64,000 bases of DNA from Byssochlamys sp. IMV 00236 (GCA_001931875.2 MSJH02000667.1:83546-147545); one strand, 5' to 3'. Positions 32,263-45,450 are shown, counted from the first letter of the stretch. Numbers and translations: made by a program. Notes: a model not told the origin generated them from the letters alone.

Positions 32263-35200
32263 GTCGAACGAGTGTTACCCCTAGAGGAGAACTGGAAAGC
32301 AATTGAAAGGAAAGCGGTCGACAGGTCGAGGTAGAAGTCGAGATGCGATCCAGGGGAGAAGGGAGGGACGACGAGAGTGCTTGGTGTGGAGTTGGGCGAG
32401 CCTGCGGAAGCGACCGAGCGAAGGTTTCGACCGGGGGGGGGGAAACGGGGTGAGAAACGCGGACGGCTTAGGAAGCAGGGGAAAAGAGGAACAATAATAA
32501 TGGGAGCCAACACGGCCACACAGGAACACAGATAGATAGATAGATTGATACACTTGGATTAGGAGGACAGGAAAGGGATAAAGAAGAACGAGAGAAGAAA
32601 AAAAGAAAAGAGTGCACGTCTCTCTCTCTCCCTCTGGTCGTCTGTCTATCTGTCTGTCTGTCTGTCTGTGTTTCTGACAGGAAAGCTGGGAAGGAGATGA
32701 GGAGAGTAGTAGTCTAGCCGCGACAGGAGCTTCTCGGTCTAGTGTCGTCTACAGGGCAAGACAAGACAAGCACAGAGACGAGGCTGCTGGTGGGAAGGGA
32801 TAAGTTAGCAGTGGACGGGAGAGGTCCCGGTTGGCAAGATCGCTTGGTTGGCTTACGGGGCCAAGTGGAGGAGGAGAACGAGTCGAAGGGGAAGGGGGAG
32901 AGAGAGGAAACGAGATGGGATGTTCAGGACGGCTTTTGGTTAGCGTAGATAGGGGGTGCTTCTGGTATTGTATTATTAGTATGATTCTTTTGACAGTGCG
33001 AAGAATAGTTAAGTTAACCAAAGTTAAGAAAGCCAAGGAACGCTGTCATTCTGCAATGGCCCCAGCGCCGCAATCATGATTCTAAACAGCTGGAGATAAG
33101 GAAATCTTAACGGTCGACGGCGGAATCTTCCATTAATTCGTTCAACAGGGTATGTATGCAAGAATAATATGGAAGTAGTAATGATGCTGCGCCAGCCGGA
33201 TGTCCGCCCGTCATTGACCCCCAATTTCGGTGGAAATTATACTAACCATCCAGACTAGCCGGACTGACAGGATGCTATAATTTATGGTACTGATGGTTTA
33301 GGCGTCCACGAGCACAACCAGCCTCTTTGTTTTTGCCCTCCTAGATGGAACTGCCTGCCATTCAGGAACAGAAACAGACGTCTGTCTCCAGTATGACAGG
33401 GCCTCGTCCGTGCTTGTCAAGAACCATAAAGGTTGTTGTTCCTGGCTTCTCGAGTCCCCTATCTAGCGTCGAAAGCGCTCTCTCTCTCTCTCTCCCGAGA
33501 GCGACGATGGCTCTTAGGCGTCTTGTCCACTCCGGCCCCAACTGGGTCAGTGGCTGTCTTCTTGACCCCTTCGTCCAATGATTCAGACTCCACAGACATG
33601 CTGATCGCGTCCGGACGTACCTGGCTGCTTGGCCACCTTAAACTTTTTCCGTATGGCTTCGCCAGTCAAGGAGAGTCCGGCTGGACCCATCCTGGAGCCG
33701 CCAGGAGGGTCGAACGGTCCCGTGGGAGCCATTTCAATTACAGTATTATTAACGAACGCGATCCAGCGCACGAGCATCCGCTGCTTGAAGAAAGAATAAA
33801 TAATAAATCGAACGCCGTGTCACGTACGGCCCGCGAAAATTGAATTGAATATTCCAGCCATCCTGGGAGACACCAGAAGAGAATCATCTCACGGAGCACC
33901 TTTCTGTCGGGGTCCCCTAAGCGCCAGAATGGAATAAATAGCAACAGACCGCATATCTATGGTAGTACTTTCGAGGTGCGAAGGCAGCCAAGACACATTA
34001 TTGGTATTGGAAGTCCCGGCTCTCGGTGGGCGACATCCCTGTGCGCGAAATAATAATAATAATATCAGCTTGATGACCGTGTTGCAAGATGAGGGCTAAT
34101 AATAATACTGCTGGTCCCTGCTCAGACATATCAGGTAAATCAGATATGGAATCATAATAATAACAATAATAATAGATGGAGAATCCAGCCTCCTATTATT
34201 CACTTTTGCATCGTCATTTCCATCCCGTATGATGGCAACTGCGCTGTTTAATTTCTGATTCTGCAAGCGTTTGGTCGGTGCTTCACACTAGTGATCGGGT
34301 AGGATCCCTGTCACTCTGCCGGCCGTTTAGCCATAGCATAGCAGTCCATGATCTTAGTATAATTCATCACCTGGCCACTACCCTCCGCAGTCATTAATCA
34401 AAAAGAACCAAGTCAGGGGAAAATTCCAACATGGTCTTTGTCTCGGTCCCGAGTCACGAGTTTGAGATCCCAACTCCATGGTAAGCGGCCCTTTTAGCCA
34501 GGCGCTTTGAAGCAGTATCGGGAGCCGCATCCACCCCGCGCCGGAAATTACTTGTGACGGTATCAGGATGATCGTGAAAGCGCCGGCCGTCAATAGATCG
34601 CAGCTGCTTCAATAATCACTAGCTATTATTATATTTAGCCAGTGGAGAGATTCGGGCCGTCCGGATTGCTCTAGAAATCGAACATTCGGCCGAACCTGCT
34701 CCTTGATGAAAGAACAAGCACAGAACAGTATACCCGGTTAGTAAATTAAGATATAACTATGTATGGACTAGCTGGATTTGAGTTGCGTTTGCGTCTCCAG
34801 TCTGCGTACTCCGTATCTAGAGATAGCCATAGAAGTTCTGGAAAAGCCCTAGGTTATGCTCTGCAGGTACTACGGACCCTTATAAGTTACGGCTTCTTCG
34901 GCTGTTAAATGGTATACCTCACGCTCAGTCCCGGGTCCTACAACGTCGTAAACTCAGCAAGTCGCGGCTCGCCCCCTCTCCTCGCTGCCCCTCGACGGGG
35001 GAATTCTTGAGATTCAGTTAAGCTTTCAACATCAACGGTTACTGTCGAACCCGTGTTTAGGAACCACAGGGGTCAGTGGAGACGGGCGTATGGACTTCGG
35101 GGTCCGCTTGTTAGGACCTGATCGGAAGGCAGAAACCATTCACGTTCTAGTTAACTATTTGGTCAATGCTTAGACAGCACCGTAACGGTCCCTCTGTCAG

Positions 35201-36858
35201 AGACGTCCTTGTTATCTACATCGAGTATATGCTGCTGCTTGATCCAGCATGCTCCGTCTAACATACGATCGATCTAGTCTTTCCTTGATTCGTGCCCGTC
35301 CATCTGAGCAATTCGTTCATATCTGGCCTGGTAACTGGGGGACACGATATACCTTGGGTTAATAGCCTTGCTGGGAACTTCCACTACAGAACACTGCCAC
35401 ATCGTATTATTGCTCTCTCTGATGCTTATCCCTGAGCGTTTGGGAGAAAGCGTAATGCTTCAGCCATGACGGCCATAACATTCGCAGGCAGGGAGCAAAG
35501 CTATCATGTGTGGCTTTGGCCGCTATTTCAATCCCAAGTATTATTATTACTACTACTAACTAGATCTTGATATCAATCCTAGATCATGAAGCAGCAGCGG
35601 CGAAAGGCCCATAGCCACCTTCTAACCGCATCTGGCATCCATTGATCCATTGGGCAACTGTATGCTATGATTAGAAGCTAGCACCGCCTAGTCCAGCAGT
35701 GCATGTCTGTGTCTGAAGTTTGAACAGGAGACATCCACCCTGATCGACAACCCTTTTCGATTGCTGTCTTTATACCGCAATATAGCTTCTCCGATAATCT
35801 GGTTGCTGTCCTTTGGTCTATTATTACGGCAACAGACCATGCAAGAGAGGGGTCGGACCGCAGCGGGCCACGCTCCGGCTTGAGGATCTCGTGCTCCACC
35901 CCCGGTCAAGCTGCTTCAGTATTGGAAGTAGAGAGATACATATGTATATATACTCGAGAGTACTTCAATGCATAGTCTAGCGGTACTGCCGCGTGGAGCT
36001 TTTTAAGGGTTGAAGTCCAAGTACCGATGCTGCGTGGCGTAGTGAACGCGAAGTTGACTCAGTGTGCTAGCGCTGAGAACGGCGAATGCGACAAAGGAAG
36101 ATCAAATAAAATCGGACCGTCAGAGATTCTTTGTAAGAAAGAAAAAAAATATCAGATTCTTGTTAAAATTCTGGCCCGATAGTTAATTATTACTCCAGCC
36201 GAGCGGCGGACTCGGTGGTAGTAGTGAGTGAGTGAGTGGCTCACTCAGCCCAAGCGGTCGAGTGGCGGACAAGAGACGAGAGCCCAAGAAGACCCTTCTC
36301 CGCTCTCGCCATCGCCCGAAGACTCACACCTCTTTTCCCTCGACCAACTCACCCAACTCCCCTTCTCCAACTCACACCATCCTTTTCCCTTCGTCTCCGT
36401 CCTTTGAAGACATCCTCGCGGAGCCAGTCCTTCGTTGTCCTTTGTTCCATTAGCGGATTCATTGTCGAGTCGCGGCTCTCAGGGTACTGGCGCTCCCGAA
36501 GCCTGGACGGATCCCCTTTTTGGTTTCGTTCGTTTCGATCATCTTCTCTCCTCACACCCGGTCTGCTCAGCGTTCCATCGTCGCTGGAGATCGATCACGA
36601 ACCCCATTCATCTCCGTTGTTCTTGGACGGCTCTTGATGACTCGGATTCAGTGAGTCGGCCCAGCAGCTGATACGGCCCATTGCATTTTTCTGGTACTGG
36701 TACTGGGCTGCGGTGTGTTGTCTCAAACGTGGTGGGACCTTGGAGGACGACCTCCTCTTATTTGACCCCCTTCTCCCTCGACCATCGGACATCCATCCTT
36801 CATCCATCTTGTCACCAGATCTCAACGGACAGCCCGTTGAGATAGCCCTCCTGCCGCC
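32263..36858. other. 4.6 kb divergent intergenic region between sfaD and samB
   Basis: It should hold both promoters and long 5' leaders. The sfaD side has pyrimidine/purine-rich runs, including a TCTG tetranucleotide run at 32641-32670 and a CT run near 32619-32632. The middle (33960-34180) has repeated AAT trinucleotides. The samB side has CT-rich sequence with an upstream frame of 133 codons (36236-36637). No conserved gene was found, and none of the frames has a recognisable protein. Confidence 0.5.
32641..32670. repeat. TCTG tetranucleotide microsatellite
   Basis: A run of TCTG units with one ATCTG interruption, next to a CT run. It lies in the presumed 5' leader or promoter of sfaD, where length variation between strains is possible. 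Confidence 0.6.
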
Positions 36859-38700
36859 ATGAGGGAGGTCAATTTCAGTATACCCAACGTGAACAAGGCG
36901 TCCGTGAACATCACCACCACCCTCTATGATCGGCGGGCCCTTGACTGCACATCGACCCTGCCTCTGGTCAACTCCCTCAATCACCTCGCATATCTCACAA
37001 CGTCCTCTGCTCGGATCCGTGATATTCTCACTGTCGATGGAGGCATTGAGCGCCTGATATGCATCCTCAAGGAGGGGAGAAGCAGGGATCTCATGGAGAT
37101 GTGGAAATGGAGCCTTGCCTTCCAATGTGTCGTCAACATTGGAGTACGAGGTTCGGAAAACGTGAGAACGAGGGTGGTGGAGGCAGATATGGTCCCCGTG
37201 ATTGCTACGATCCTCGATAACTACATCAAAGTCATCGACAAAGTACGAGCACGTGCTGATGCCGAGTCCCAGCGTACCTCACGGCACGCCAAAGTCGTCT
37301 CACGCCCGCGTGAATCCACCGCGCGATCTTCGTTCCTCGAGCGACCGTTCAATACTAATACTAATGATAATGAACAACGTCCGTCCCGTCGACAGGCTCC
37401 GCCTCCATCGATAGAGATCCCACAGCCCTTCTCCCAAGGGCAGACCCCTAACGATGCCAACGCAATGGACATTGCATCCTCGCCACAAGTTCCTATGACG
37501 TCTCCGCCTGAGCGAACAGTCTTTGGTCGTGAGGTTCATACTCATCGACTACATGATGGACGTCCTCAGCAGCAAGGCACCCATCGTCTGCGGGTCACCC
37601 AGCCTCTGGCTACTGCCGTGCCTCCTATGGATGCTGCCGATGGATTTGGCTTGCGCCCAGTCAGGGACGCTGATCGACTGCCTAGCATGCTACCGGGAGT
37701 CCACGCTGGTTTCGCATCACAACCGGAATCTCCCACGACCCCGGGCGGACCACTCCAACAACCCCGGAGCGTGTCTAACGCGGTGACGCGGCGTGAACGA
37801 CCTGTCATTCGACAGCAGCAGTCCTCTGGGTCAACGGATTTCGAAGATACCAATGGCGATGACTCTCCTATGGGTGATGACGATGTCTCCGGGGAAGCAG
37901 CAGAGCCTATCGTAGGACTCCAGAATCGGATGGAGATTGATGATGTCGGCGACAGGGAATCTATCTTGGATGATGTCTCCAACCCACATGGCCTGACGAT
38001 GACGGATCCCACCCAGGGCCAAGATGCGGAAACATTCAACATCACTCACCATTCTGCTGTCGATGGTAGTATGAACACGACCAACGCGCAAGGCAACGCT
38101 GGATTTGGCCTCTCCCCTACTCAGGGTGCTAACAACACCAACTCTCCGACTATGCCCAACCCTTATCCGTTATACCTCCGTGACCGCTCATCTGCAGCCA
38201 CCCAAGGGGTGCTAGCGGCGATGCCTCGGGACGAAGACGTTCTGATGTCGTTGCAACTCCTTGCTTACGTTTCGAAATACTGCAATCTCCGTTCCTATTT
38301 CCAGCACTCGCACCTAGTCCCCAAGCTCAAGATCGAGCGTGAACTTCAGATGTTGGATGAAGCCACGGGGTCCACCTCGCCCGTGGAGCCGGAGGAAGAG
38401 GAAGATGAATATCTCCTTCCGGATGACTTCAACATTTTCCCGTTGGTGGAAAAGTTCACCGTACGGCATCATTCCAAAGACATGCAGTACTGGGCCTGTG
38501 TGGTAATGAGGAACCTGTGTCGGAAAGACGAGTCACGGGGTGGTATCCGGCAGTGTGCGTATTACAAGTGCGGAAAATGGGAGGAGTTCCAACGGCAGTT
38601 TGCCAAGTGTCGCAGGTGTCGTCGCACGAAATACTGCAGCAAAGATTGCCAGAAGGCAGCCTGGGTGTACCACCGTCACTGGTGCCATAGTACCCCTTAG
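36859..38700 (+). CDS. samB: SamB/Mub1 MYND zinc-finger protein
   Basis: A single exon of 613 residues. The start MREVNFSIPNVNKASVNITT and the following SLNHLAYLTTSSARIRDIL, DGGIERLICILKE belong to a helical armadillo-like N-terminal part. The middle (about 150-430) is Pro/Ser/Asp-rich and likely disordered. The C-terminal MYND finger (about 566-610) has the cysteines and histidines in order: CAYYKCGKW, AKCRRCRRTKYCSKDCQ, and HRHWCH. In A. nidulans SamB affects nuclear positioning and septation in conidiophores; the yeast homologue Mub1 works with the ubiquitin ligase Ubr2 to degrade Rpn4. The gene converges on the oxygenase gene. Confidence 0.92.
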   Translation: MREVNFSIPNVNKASVNITTTLYDRRALDCTSTLPLVNSLNHLAYLTTSSARIRDILTVDGGIERLICILKEGRSRDLMEMWKWSLAFQCVVNIGVRGSENVRTRVVEADMVPVIATILDNYIKVIDKVRARADAESQRTSRHAKVVSRPRESTARSSFLERPFNTNTNDNEQRPSRRQAPPPSIEIPQPFSQGQTPNDANAMDIASSPQVPMTSPPERTVFGREVHTHRLHDGRPQQQGTHRLRVTQPLATAVPPMDAADGFGLRPVRDADRLPSMLPGVHAGFASQPESPTTPGGPLQQPRSVSNAVTRRERPVIRQQQSSGSTDFEDTNGDDSPMGDDDVSGEAAEPIVGLQNRMEIDDVGDRESILDDVSNPHGLTMTDPTQGQDAETFNITHHSAVDGSMNTTNAQGNAGFGLSPTQGANNTNSPTMPNPYPLYLRDRSSAATQGVLAAMPRDEDVLMSLQLLAYVSKYCNLRSYFQHSHLVPKLKIERELQMLDEATGSTSPVEPEEEEDEYLLPDDFNIFPLVEKFTVRHHSKDMQYWACVVMRNLCRKDESRGGIRQCAYYKCGKWEEFQRQFAKCRRCRRTKYCSKDCQKAAWVYHRHWCHSTP

Positions 38701-39459
38701 GTGAAGGGAAACTGAGGTGGAACAAATCATCACTGCATCTAAGTAGCATAGCGTCATTTGCGTCACGTGTCTTCCTACGCATCGTTGGTCGAGGCTTTTC
38801 TTTTCCCATTCTCCCTCATACATGGCATTTCTGTACTGGGGCAGGTTCCGTGTTTTCTCCCTGCTCAGTACCGGCGGCGTTTGTATTCGACACCAGAGAT
38901 ACCTTTTGTATGTCATTTGTTTTCTCTGCCAAGCTATTTATTCGCCGGGTTGGATAATCGGCGATTGAGACCCGGTCAATGTCTATCTGCTTTTGTTTTG
39001 AATTCTTTGCAATCATGGATGACTCTCATATTCGCTTCATCAGCATCTCATCGTCTTGTGATCACAGGGCATCTCGAATGGACCATGCATTTACCTTCGG
39101 ATTGCCTCACATGGAGTTTGCATATCTTCGTTGATCTGTAGTTGCTTTGAAAATAATTGACAGCCATCAGTAAATTTCATGGCTTCTTCATTTCCATTTT
39201 GCGCTACTTTCTCTCTGAGCTTCTTCTTCATATACCACTATGATCTGCTGCTCTTTATATTTTCCCTTTCTCGAGTCTCCCTGTTCTCTTTCCGCGTTTG
39301 CATCTCTGGATACATTGGGGAAGAGCAGACATGATGTAAATGAAATCTACATACGGATATCTTACTATCTTTGGATGCCTAGGACTCAGAAGTAGTGCAG
39401 CAGACCAAGTGGTAGCCTTGAAATAGTAGATACATATAAGACCCTGGGGATAGAGTAAA
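38701..39459. other. convergent intergenic region
   Basis: The 759 bp between the stops of samB and the oxygenase gene. It is pyrimidine-rich on the plus strand and presumably holds both 3' untranslated regions. No gene seen. Confidence 0.5.
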
Positions 39460-41049
39460 TCATGCGGAATATTCTTCCTTCTTAAACCCATACGTCGCCG
39501 CCAATCTTGAAGCCAAGTGTTCCACCGCCGTCAAGGCCCTCTTGCCCGGTTCCAAATCTCCCGCTCCACCACCGAACCCGACTTTCTGGCTCCCACCCTG
39601 ACTCTGACTCTCCTTCACTCTCTCCCTGTGAGCAGCCACGATCTCACTCGGGACAGGCACCAACTCCGTCTCATTCACAGGATGGCAGAAAAACGCCATA
39701 CTGTATCGGTCCTGAGGATTCGGGGCCCGTTGCTCCGCCAAAGGAAACACGACTCTATGCACAGTGGACCTAAGGAGGCCATCGGTCCAGTAACTGAGGA
39801 GATCGCCGATATTAATCAATATCGGGGGTACAGTCGATGTAGACGACGAACTTGCAGCTATGAGCGCAGCTTCACCAGGCTGAACAGGCACAGGAGCCCA
39901 AGTTCCTTCCGGAGTGAGGATTTCCAAACCCGGCTGGCCGGGTCTCTGGAACAAGAGGGTGATACTACCATAATCAGAATGCGCTCCGGCGCGAACGTCC
40001 ACGTCGTGCTTGTAGGTTGAAGATGCAGGGGAGAAAATGGAAGGGTAGTAGAGCAAACGGAGGATAGAGCCCGTTGGACCCTTAGAGGGGTCATGGCGGG
40101 AAGTGAAGAAGTCTGATGGGATCTGGGATCATTTATATAGAGTGAATGTTTCTGTTAGTCACTGTGTACTTTGTTCGAAATTGCTATGTATGTACGGATA
40201 GAGGGATTGGAAACCAAGGGGAGAGAGAAGACTCACATCTAGTCCTAGCGCCATTAGCTTCAATATGCGAGAGCATGTCTTATTGCATAATTCGGCGTAG
40301 TGGCAGAGATCTCTCTCATGCGGGACAAGGGAGGAAGGGATAGGTTGTTGGGCTTTTCCATCTTTGAACTCTCCAAAGTTCATTGCCCTGGTGGATGGAT
40401 GCGCAGTATCAGTTTGTACTGTTTTCGTGATCCTAATCAAATGAGAAGATAAAAAAAAAAGGCATACTCTTTGAAATCGCCAGTCTGGATGAAGATGTTA
40501 GTTATGGCATATGGAAACAAAAGCGAGGATGGAAGATTACATACTCGTTGATGTTCGGGGTCCAGGGTCTCAGTATGCATGCCGGACCAGCCGCGGTTCT
40601 AGACATTTGATATCTGGTTAATTAACTGATACTTTTGCATAGGTCGATACATACAGACACAAGAGGAAAAGAGAAGGGGTGTGAGGGGTTCTATTTTTCT
40701 ATATAACTCCAGTAATAGGACCTACATTCGGAGTGATCTTGACTGCCTCTTTCTCCTCCGGCGGAGAGGCGAAGAATTTCTTGGACTAAGTATGACAGGG
40801 TCAGATATCGATTAACGACAAGTAAAAAAAAAATTTCGAACCAGTTTTTTAGGGATCAGATTGACGTACCAATTCAAACATATGCTCAATATCCGCAGGG
40901 GAAAAATCACTGCCCTTGGTGTCGACGTAGAAGAAACCATATTTGGCAGCTGCGCTAATCATTGCCTTTCCCACGGCGTGATCATCGGGGTTTGAGATAT
41001 TGATAATAGGCAGCTGGATGGGAGCTGTCACTGCGGCTGTTTCTGCCAT
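39460..41049 (-). CDS. 2-oxoglutarate/Fe(II)-dependent oxygenase (isopenicillin-N-synthase fold)
   Basis: Six exons (41049-40870, 40785-40726, 40597 or 40598 to 40545, 40484-40468, 40387-40237, 40122-39460) give 374 residues. The N-terminal domain starts IQLPIINISNP with the AAAKYGFFYV motif. The catalytic core has the iron ligands His202 and Asp204 (AGAHSDYGSITLLFQ) and His276 (RSTVHRVVF), with Arg293-Tyr-Ser295 binding 2-oxoglutarate. GDLLSYWTDG lies before the last histidine. These enzymes hydroxylate or desaturate small molecules; the substrate is unknown and no biosynthetic cluster surrounds this copy. Exon 4 is only 17 nt. An Ala/Ser/Thr-rich insert (about residues 243-252, AASSSSTSTV) sits between the two iron motifs. 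Confidence 0.87.
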
Positions 41050-42520
41050 GGTGTCCTATCTGATAACTAGAATCCAACTCGTAGATGACAGACTGAGAGA
41101 TGATGGAATGCGGGGGATGGTGAAATATGAAATAAGTATACTAAGTATCCGATCTAAGTAGTGGTTGCGGGGTGTGGTTCTGTTTATCAGATTTCCTAGA
41201 GCGAGCTTATCATCGACCAGCGCTGCACGTTATCGATCGAGACTTTTCTTGACTTTAGTATAAATGTTAGTCAATAGATAAGTTAGTTAACAGTCAACTA
41301 CTAACTAATAGCCAAGGTTTGCAAGCGGGCCGCCGCGGTTCTCGCCCATCGCTCATCGTCGGAGTGGAGCGACCCGATTTCTATTCGGAGGGATCTCAGT
41401 TGCAACTTGCAAGACAGCGCGGAAGTCCGGTTATTTATTATTACTGGTTCCTGATTATCATTATTATTACCATCCAGGGGACATTTTCTTTTTTAGGTTA
41501 TCCTGAACTAATTTGTCCGTACCGCGATGAGGCTCTATGTCCCCACATACTATGGAGTGTATTCTTGTTCCAGGGTGACGATCGATGTCGTTAAGATTCG
41601 GAAAACAGCCCATTGGAGGAAGCTGGGGATCTCAAATACATAGCTCTTCGCCATGTTTCAGGAGATAGCCTTTTATCCTGCGATATGGCTTGCTTTGATG
41701 TTAGAAATTGTCAATTAAACATATATGGTATCCCACATCCCTAGACTCTGACATGAACATTCAATTCAGTCACTAAGGCCAGGAGCAGATAGCTATAACT
41801 AAACATAAAGATAACAATATTCTTGCGTGGTAATCTTAGTTTGTACATCCAGAAGCAGTCACCGCTTATATGAAAAAAGGGTGCCTTGAGGTACACAGTA
41901 TGTATAGATGGTTTGAGCTATGGTATCTCCAACCCCCACACACAAAATTAGAGCTCCCTCTCATCCCTTGTGGAGGGATAAACGGCAGATCAACGCCACA
42001 TGATGAGAGAGAGAGAGAGAGATCCGGACCAGTCTTCAGTGAGTCCCTTTCATCAACACGACCTGAAAGCGGAGCATAGCTCCATGTGACAATGTAAACA
42101 AGTTGCAGCCCTCACTCGCAGTTCTCACAATATTGCACCTGTCACAACAATATCTCCAGACTGTCTAAAGCTGTCTACCCAGTTCTGCATGAACAGTTAT
42201 GGTGGACAAGAATACCTCTAGCCCGTTGGTGGTGGGGGGAATCAGCGATGCTAGAGAGCCGGTGAGTGGGCGCCTTCTCTCCTCAGGCCCAGAACTCTCC
42301 GCCTTCCGCCTTAGGCCTGAGACGTTGTTCTGTCCGCTCCGGTATATCACATTATTTAACAAACTCGTGCTCACAAACATCACCCATTTGGGTGAAATAG
42401 GCCGTCTCTCCAGGTACCTCCCTCAATTCTGGCCTGGCCGTTTCCATCCAGTCCCTCCATGCCTGGCACCGCCAACCGAACCTCTTTCCCGTGTCCTTGA
42501 GACGAGCTCTAGCTTTGAAG
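41050..42520. other. divergent intergenic region between the oxygenase and mkt1 genes
   Basis: About 1.5 kb. It has AT-rich parts, a GA microsatellite at 42004-42022, and near 41283-41307 the arms AGTTAGT and ACTAACT facing each other. The frames at 41319-41594 and 42199-42531 have no recognisable content. Confidence 0.5.
42004..42022. repeat. GA dinucleotide microsatellite
   Basis: About nine GA units, in the region upstream of the mkt1 start. Confidence 0.6.
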
Positions 42521-45174
42521 ATGCCCAGTAAGTGGCCCGGTGTTGTCGCGGAGCGCTCGAAGCTTTTGGCTGGACCTCTACTGACGCTGTGTGCTTGAAC
42601 TGTAGTCCGCGCGTTGGATGAATGGGCTGCTGGCCGTACGCAGTCGCTTCCCCTCTCTGCACTCAAGGGTGCTGTCATCGGTATTGATGCGTCGCATTAC
42701 ATCCACCTGCACCTGCACCACCACACCACCCGCGAACCTCTCCTGATCGCACTTGGTGGCTTCCCATTTGCCCTGAAAGGAAATATCGAGAGAGAGTTAC
42801 AGATATTTAAGAACTTAGGGATCGCTTTGGTCTTCGTCTTCAATGGCCTCGATTGGGGAAAGCGGGACCAGCGTCCTCAGGTCCAGGCTGAGTCCGCTCG
42901 CGCGTTCGATCAAGCTTGGGAGCTTTACGACCAACAACAGGCGGACCAGGTGGTAGATGCTTTCAGCAGTGCCGGTATGTTCCCTGCTCGGAGTTATTGG
43001 CGGGGAGCTGACGTTGGGACATAGGCACCTTGAAGCCGGAAGCACTGTACAGATTCCTCCAGAGGATCCTCCACCAGAACGGGGTTGATTTCTTAGTCGC
43101 TCCCTACAGTGCGGCAGCTCAGGTGAGTGCGGAGAGATGGGTGGCCATGGATACCCTTATACTAACTATGGAGATGGAAAGCTGTCATACCTAGCCAAGG
43201 GCCCTCACCAGCTGATCGATGCCATCTTCGGTTCTTCTGAGGTCCTCCTCTACGATGTTGATAAGCTCATCACACGAATCGACATGGAGCCGTCGCAATT
43301 TTACTGGATCACAAAGCAAGCTTGCCAGGATGAGCTGGGCCGATTGACGAACGACCAGTTTGTCGATTTTGCTCTGCTCTTGGGTTCTCAGTACCTGCGG
43401 ACATTTCCCCTCTTCGAAAATCCCACATACCCAGGAAAGACAATGAATATTCGCGATGCACTTGCCATGTTCACTGCTGCTGGTAGAAATGCGGTTGCGC
43501 TCTGCTCTCAGTTCGAGGAAGACCGCCGGGTGCAGGATCTCCAATACCTGGACCGCTTCAAGCGGGCTTCCATGACTGTGAGACACCATGTATTCACTGA
43601 CATTGATGGCAAAGTTGGCCCTATGGATCCGGACTATGCTCCTTCAGACATGCACGAATTGATCGGTCAACGACTGCCAGAGGAGCTCTACTTCTACCTA
43701 TCTAAGGGCATCCTTGGATCCCACGTCCCGAACTATCTGACTTCCGGAGAGGTTTTGGTCTCCCTGCCTCTTGGAGCCGAGGACTCCGAAATCTACCGCC
43801 ACCTTGTGGGAGATCTTCTCACTCCTATCAGAACGCAAGCTATCTGTCTCCTTTCAAACTCTCTTCACCGCTTCTATCAGACGAAGGTGATCAACGTGCG
43901 CACCTGGTTTGATGAGAAGTCTGATCGTTCAGTCAACCTGAAAACCCTTCCCTCCATTAAGGAAACCATACAGTCATGGAGGATCAACAGCGAGCAGTTC
44001 CCGGAGAGCGTTAAGAAACTCCAGGTTCGTTACTCTTGTTTCCTATATCCTATGAATCCTATATCCTATGAATAACTCTAACATATGGCAGGCTCCTCAG
44101 GGATCATTCAAGTTTGCTGTGCAGTCACTGAAAGACCAATCTTTCGTCTCCAAGTCCTTCGCTGGCAAAGATGCTCCTGTAAGCAAACTTCTTCAAGCCC
44201 GATATGAGACACCTTACTGATATCCATAAGCCCCTTTCATCGCAGGGTGATATATTAGCCAATGTCTTTTGGCGGTTCTTGCAACTCCGAGGCTATATTG
44301 ACGAGAAACATCAGCTCACGGCTTGGGGAACATGCCTTGAGCAAGCTCTCTCGGTTCTGGACCCGGAGGATAATCTCGAAGAGTCCACCTTCATAGCCAT
44401 TGAGTTGCTCCGCATGGGAATACTGAGCTCCAAAGATTGGTTCTCTCATGTGTCGGGCGGTCCTATGAGGGGCTCAGGTAAGCATATTGACTCCACAATT
44501 TGTTGGAGGTGTGAGACGATGCTGACTATGTTACAGATGAGGACAAGCAATTCAACACTTTGGTTTCTCGTGTTGCTTGCATTGGAAAGCTCCGCCATAA
44601 GAGCATTGGATATTCCGGCCCTCTGAGCCGGCAACTCCTGTACTATCGCTCACTGATCTCTGCGGTCCGCGAGACTCTGAGAGATCTGATCGAAGTTGTT
44701 CTGGCCGGATTGCTCCTTAGTGGAGATGCTGACAGGGACCGCAAGGATTGGACGGAAATGAGCGTGAAGTATGTATCCTTGGTTTAGAGTGATGAGTGGG
44801 AACTAACCTGCTACTCAGATTGCCCTTCATTGACGACAACGACTGTGGTCTTGGTATTGCCGTTCGGACCTATCTTGATGACCTTCCCCACCATCCAGAG
44901 CCGACTTCGCCAGAGGCCCGAGCAGAAGTTAAGGCCAAGGGTAAGGAATGGTTCCAGCACAGCGACAGTTTCACGGGCAACCTTGACGCCGCGTTCAAGC
45001 TTTTCAGTGCGGTAAGTGGAGTTGCCTTTTTTTGTTTGCTACTCTCCGGATTTGAATATATGCTAATTGGCCATTCTGATCTAGGTTTACAAGGGCACTC
45101 AGAATGCAGGCAAGGAGTTCAAGGAGAAGAAATTCTGGGAAGACGCCAACAAGTGGTTGGCTGAGAGAGTCTGA
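42521..45174 (+). CDS. mkt1: Mkt1-type post-transcriptional regulator with XPG-like nuclease fold
   Basis: Nine exons (42521-42527, 42606-42974, 43025-43122, 43182-44024, 44092-44178, 44246-44477, 44537-44768, 44819-45011, 45085-45174) give 716 residues, all in one frame. The XPG N-region is present (ALKGAVIGIDASHYIHLHL) as is the XPG-I-like part (VDFLVAPYSAAAQLSYL, IFGSSEVLLYDVDKLI). The later DPDYAPSDMHELIGQRLPEE and C-terminal helical part fit Mkt1. In yeast Mkt1 binds Pbp1 and poly(A)-binding protein and controls translation of selected mRNAs; it lacks the full set of nuclease residues. The first coding exon is only 7 nt (ATGCCCA); it joins to give MPIRALDEW. A start inside exon 2 is possible, but it would lose that conserved beginning. 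Confidence 0.9.
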
Positions 45175-45450
45175 TTGATTGTCGGCTTTTCATGTACTTG
45201 GCAAAGATATGCGTCAGACTTCTACGAAGTACCATTGGCGACACACACACGAACTTTTAGCTATGAGCTCCTGGGAGAAAGATAAAAAAAAGAAGGCCAA
45301 CACTAGGCATAGTGCTGCTGGTTTGCTTCTTCGGTCATGCCCTGTATGTATGACTAGATACTTTCAGCATTCAGGCCCTCCCCAAGTGTGTTCCCTTCTT
45401 CGTAACAGGAAGACCCATCAATAAGCAAAACCACTCCCGAATCCCGACCA

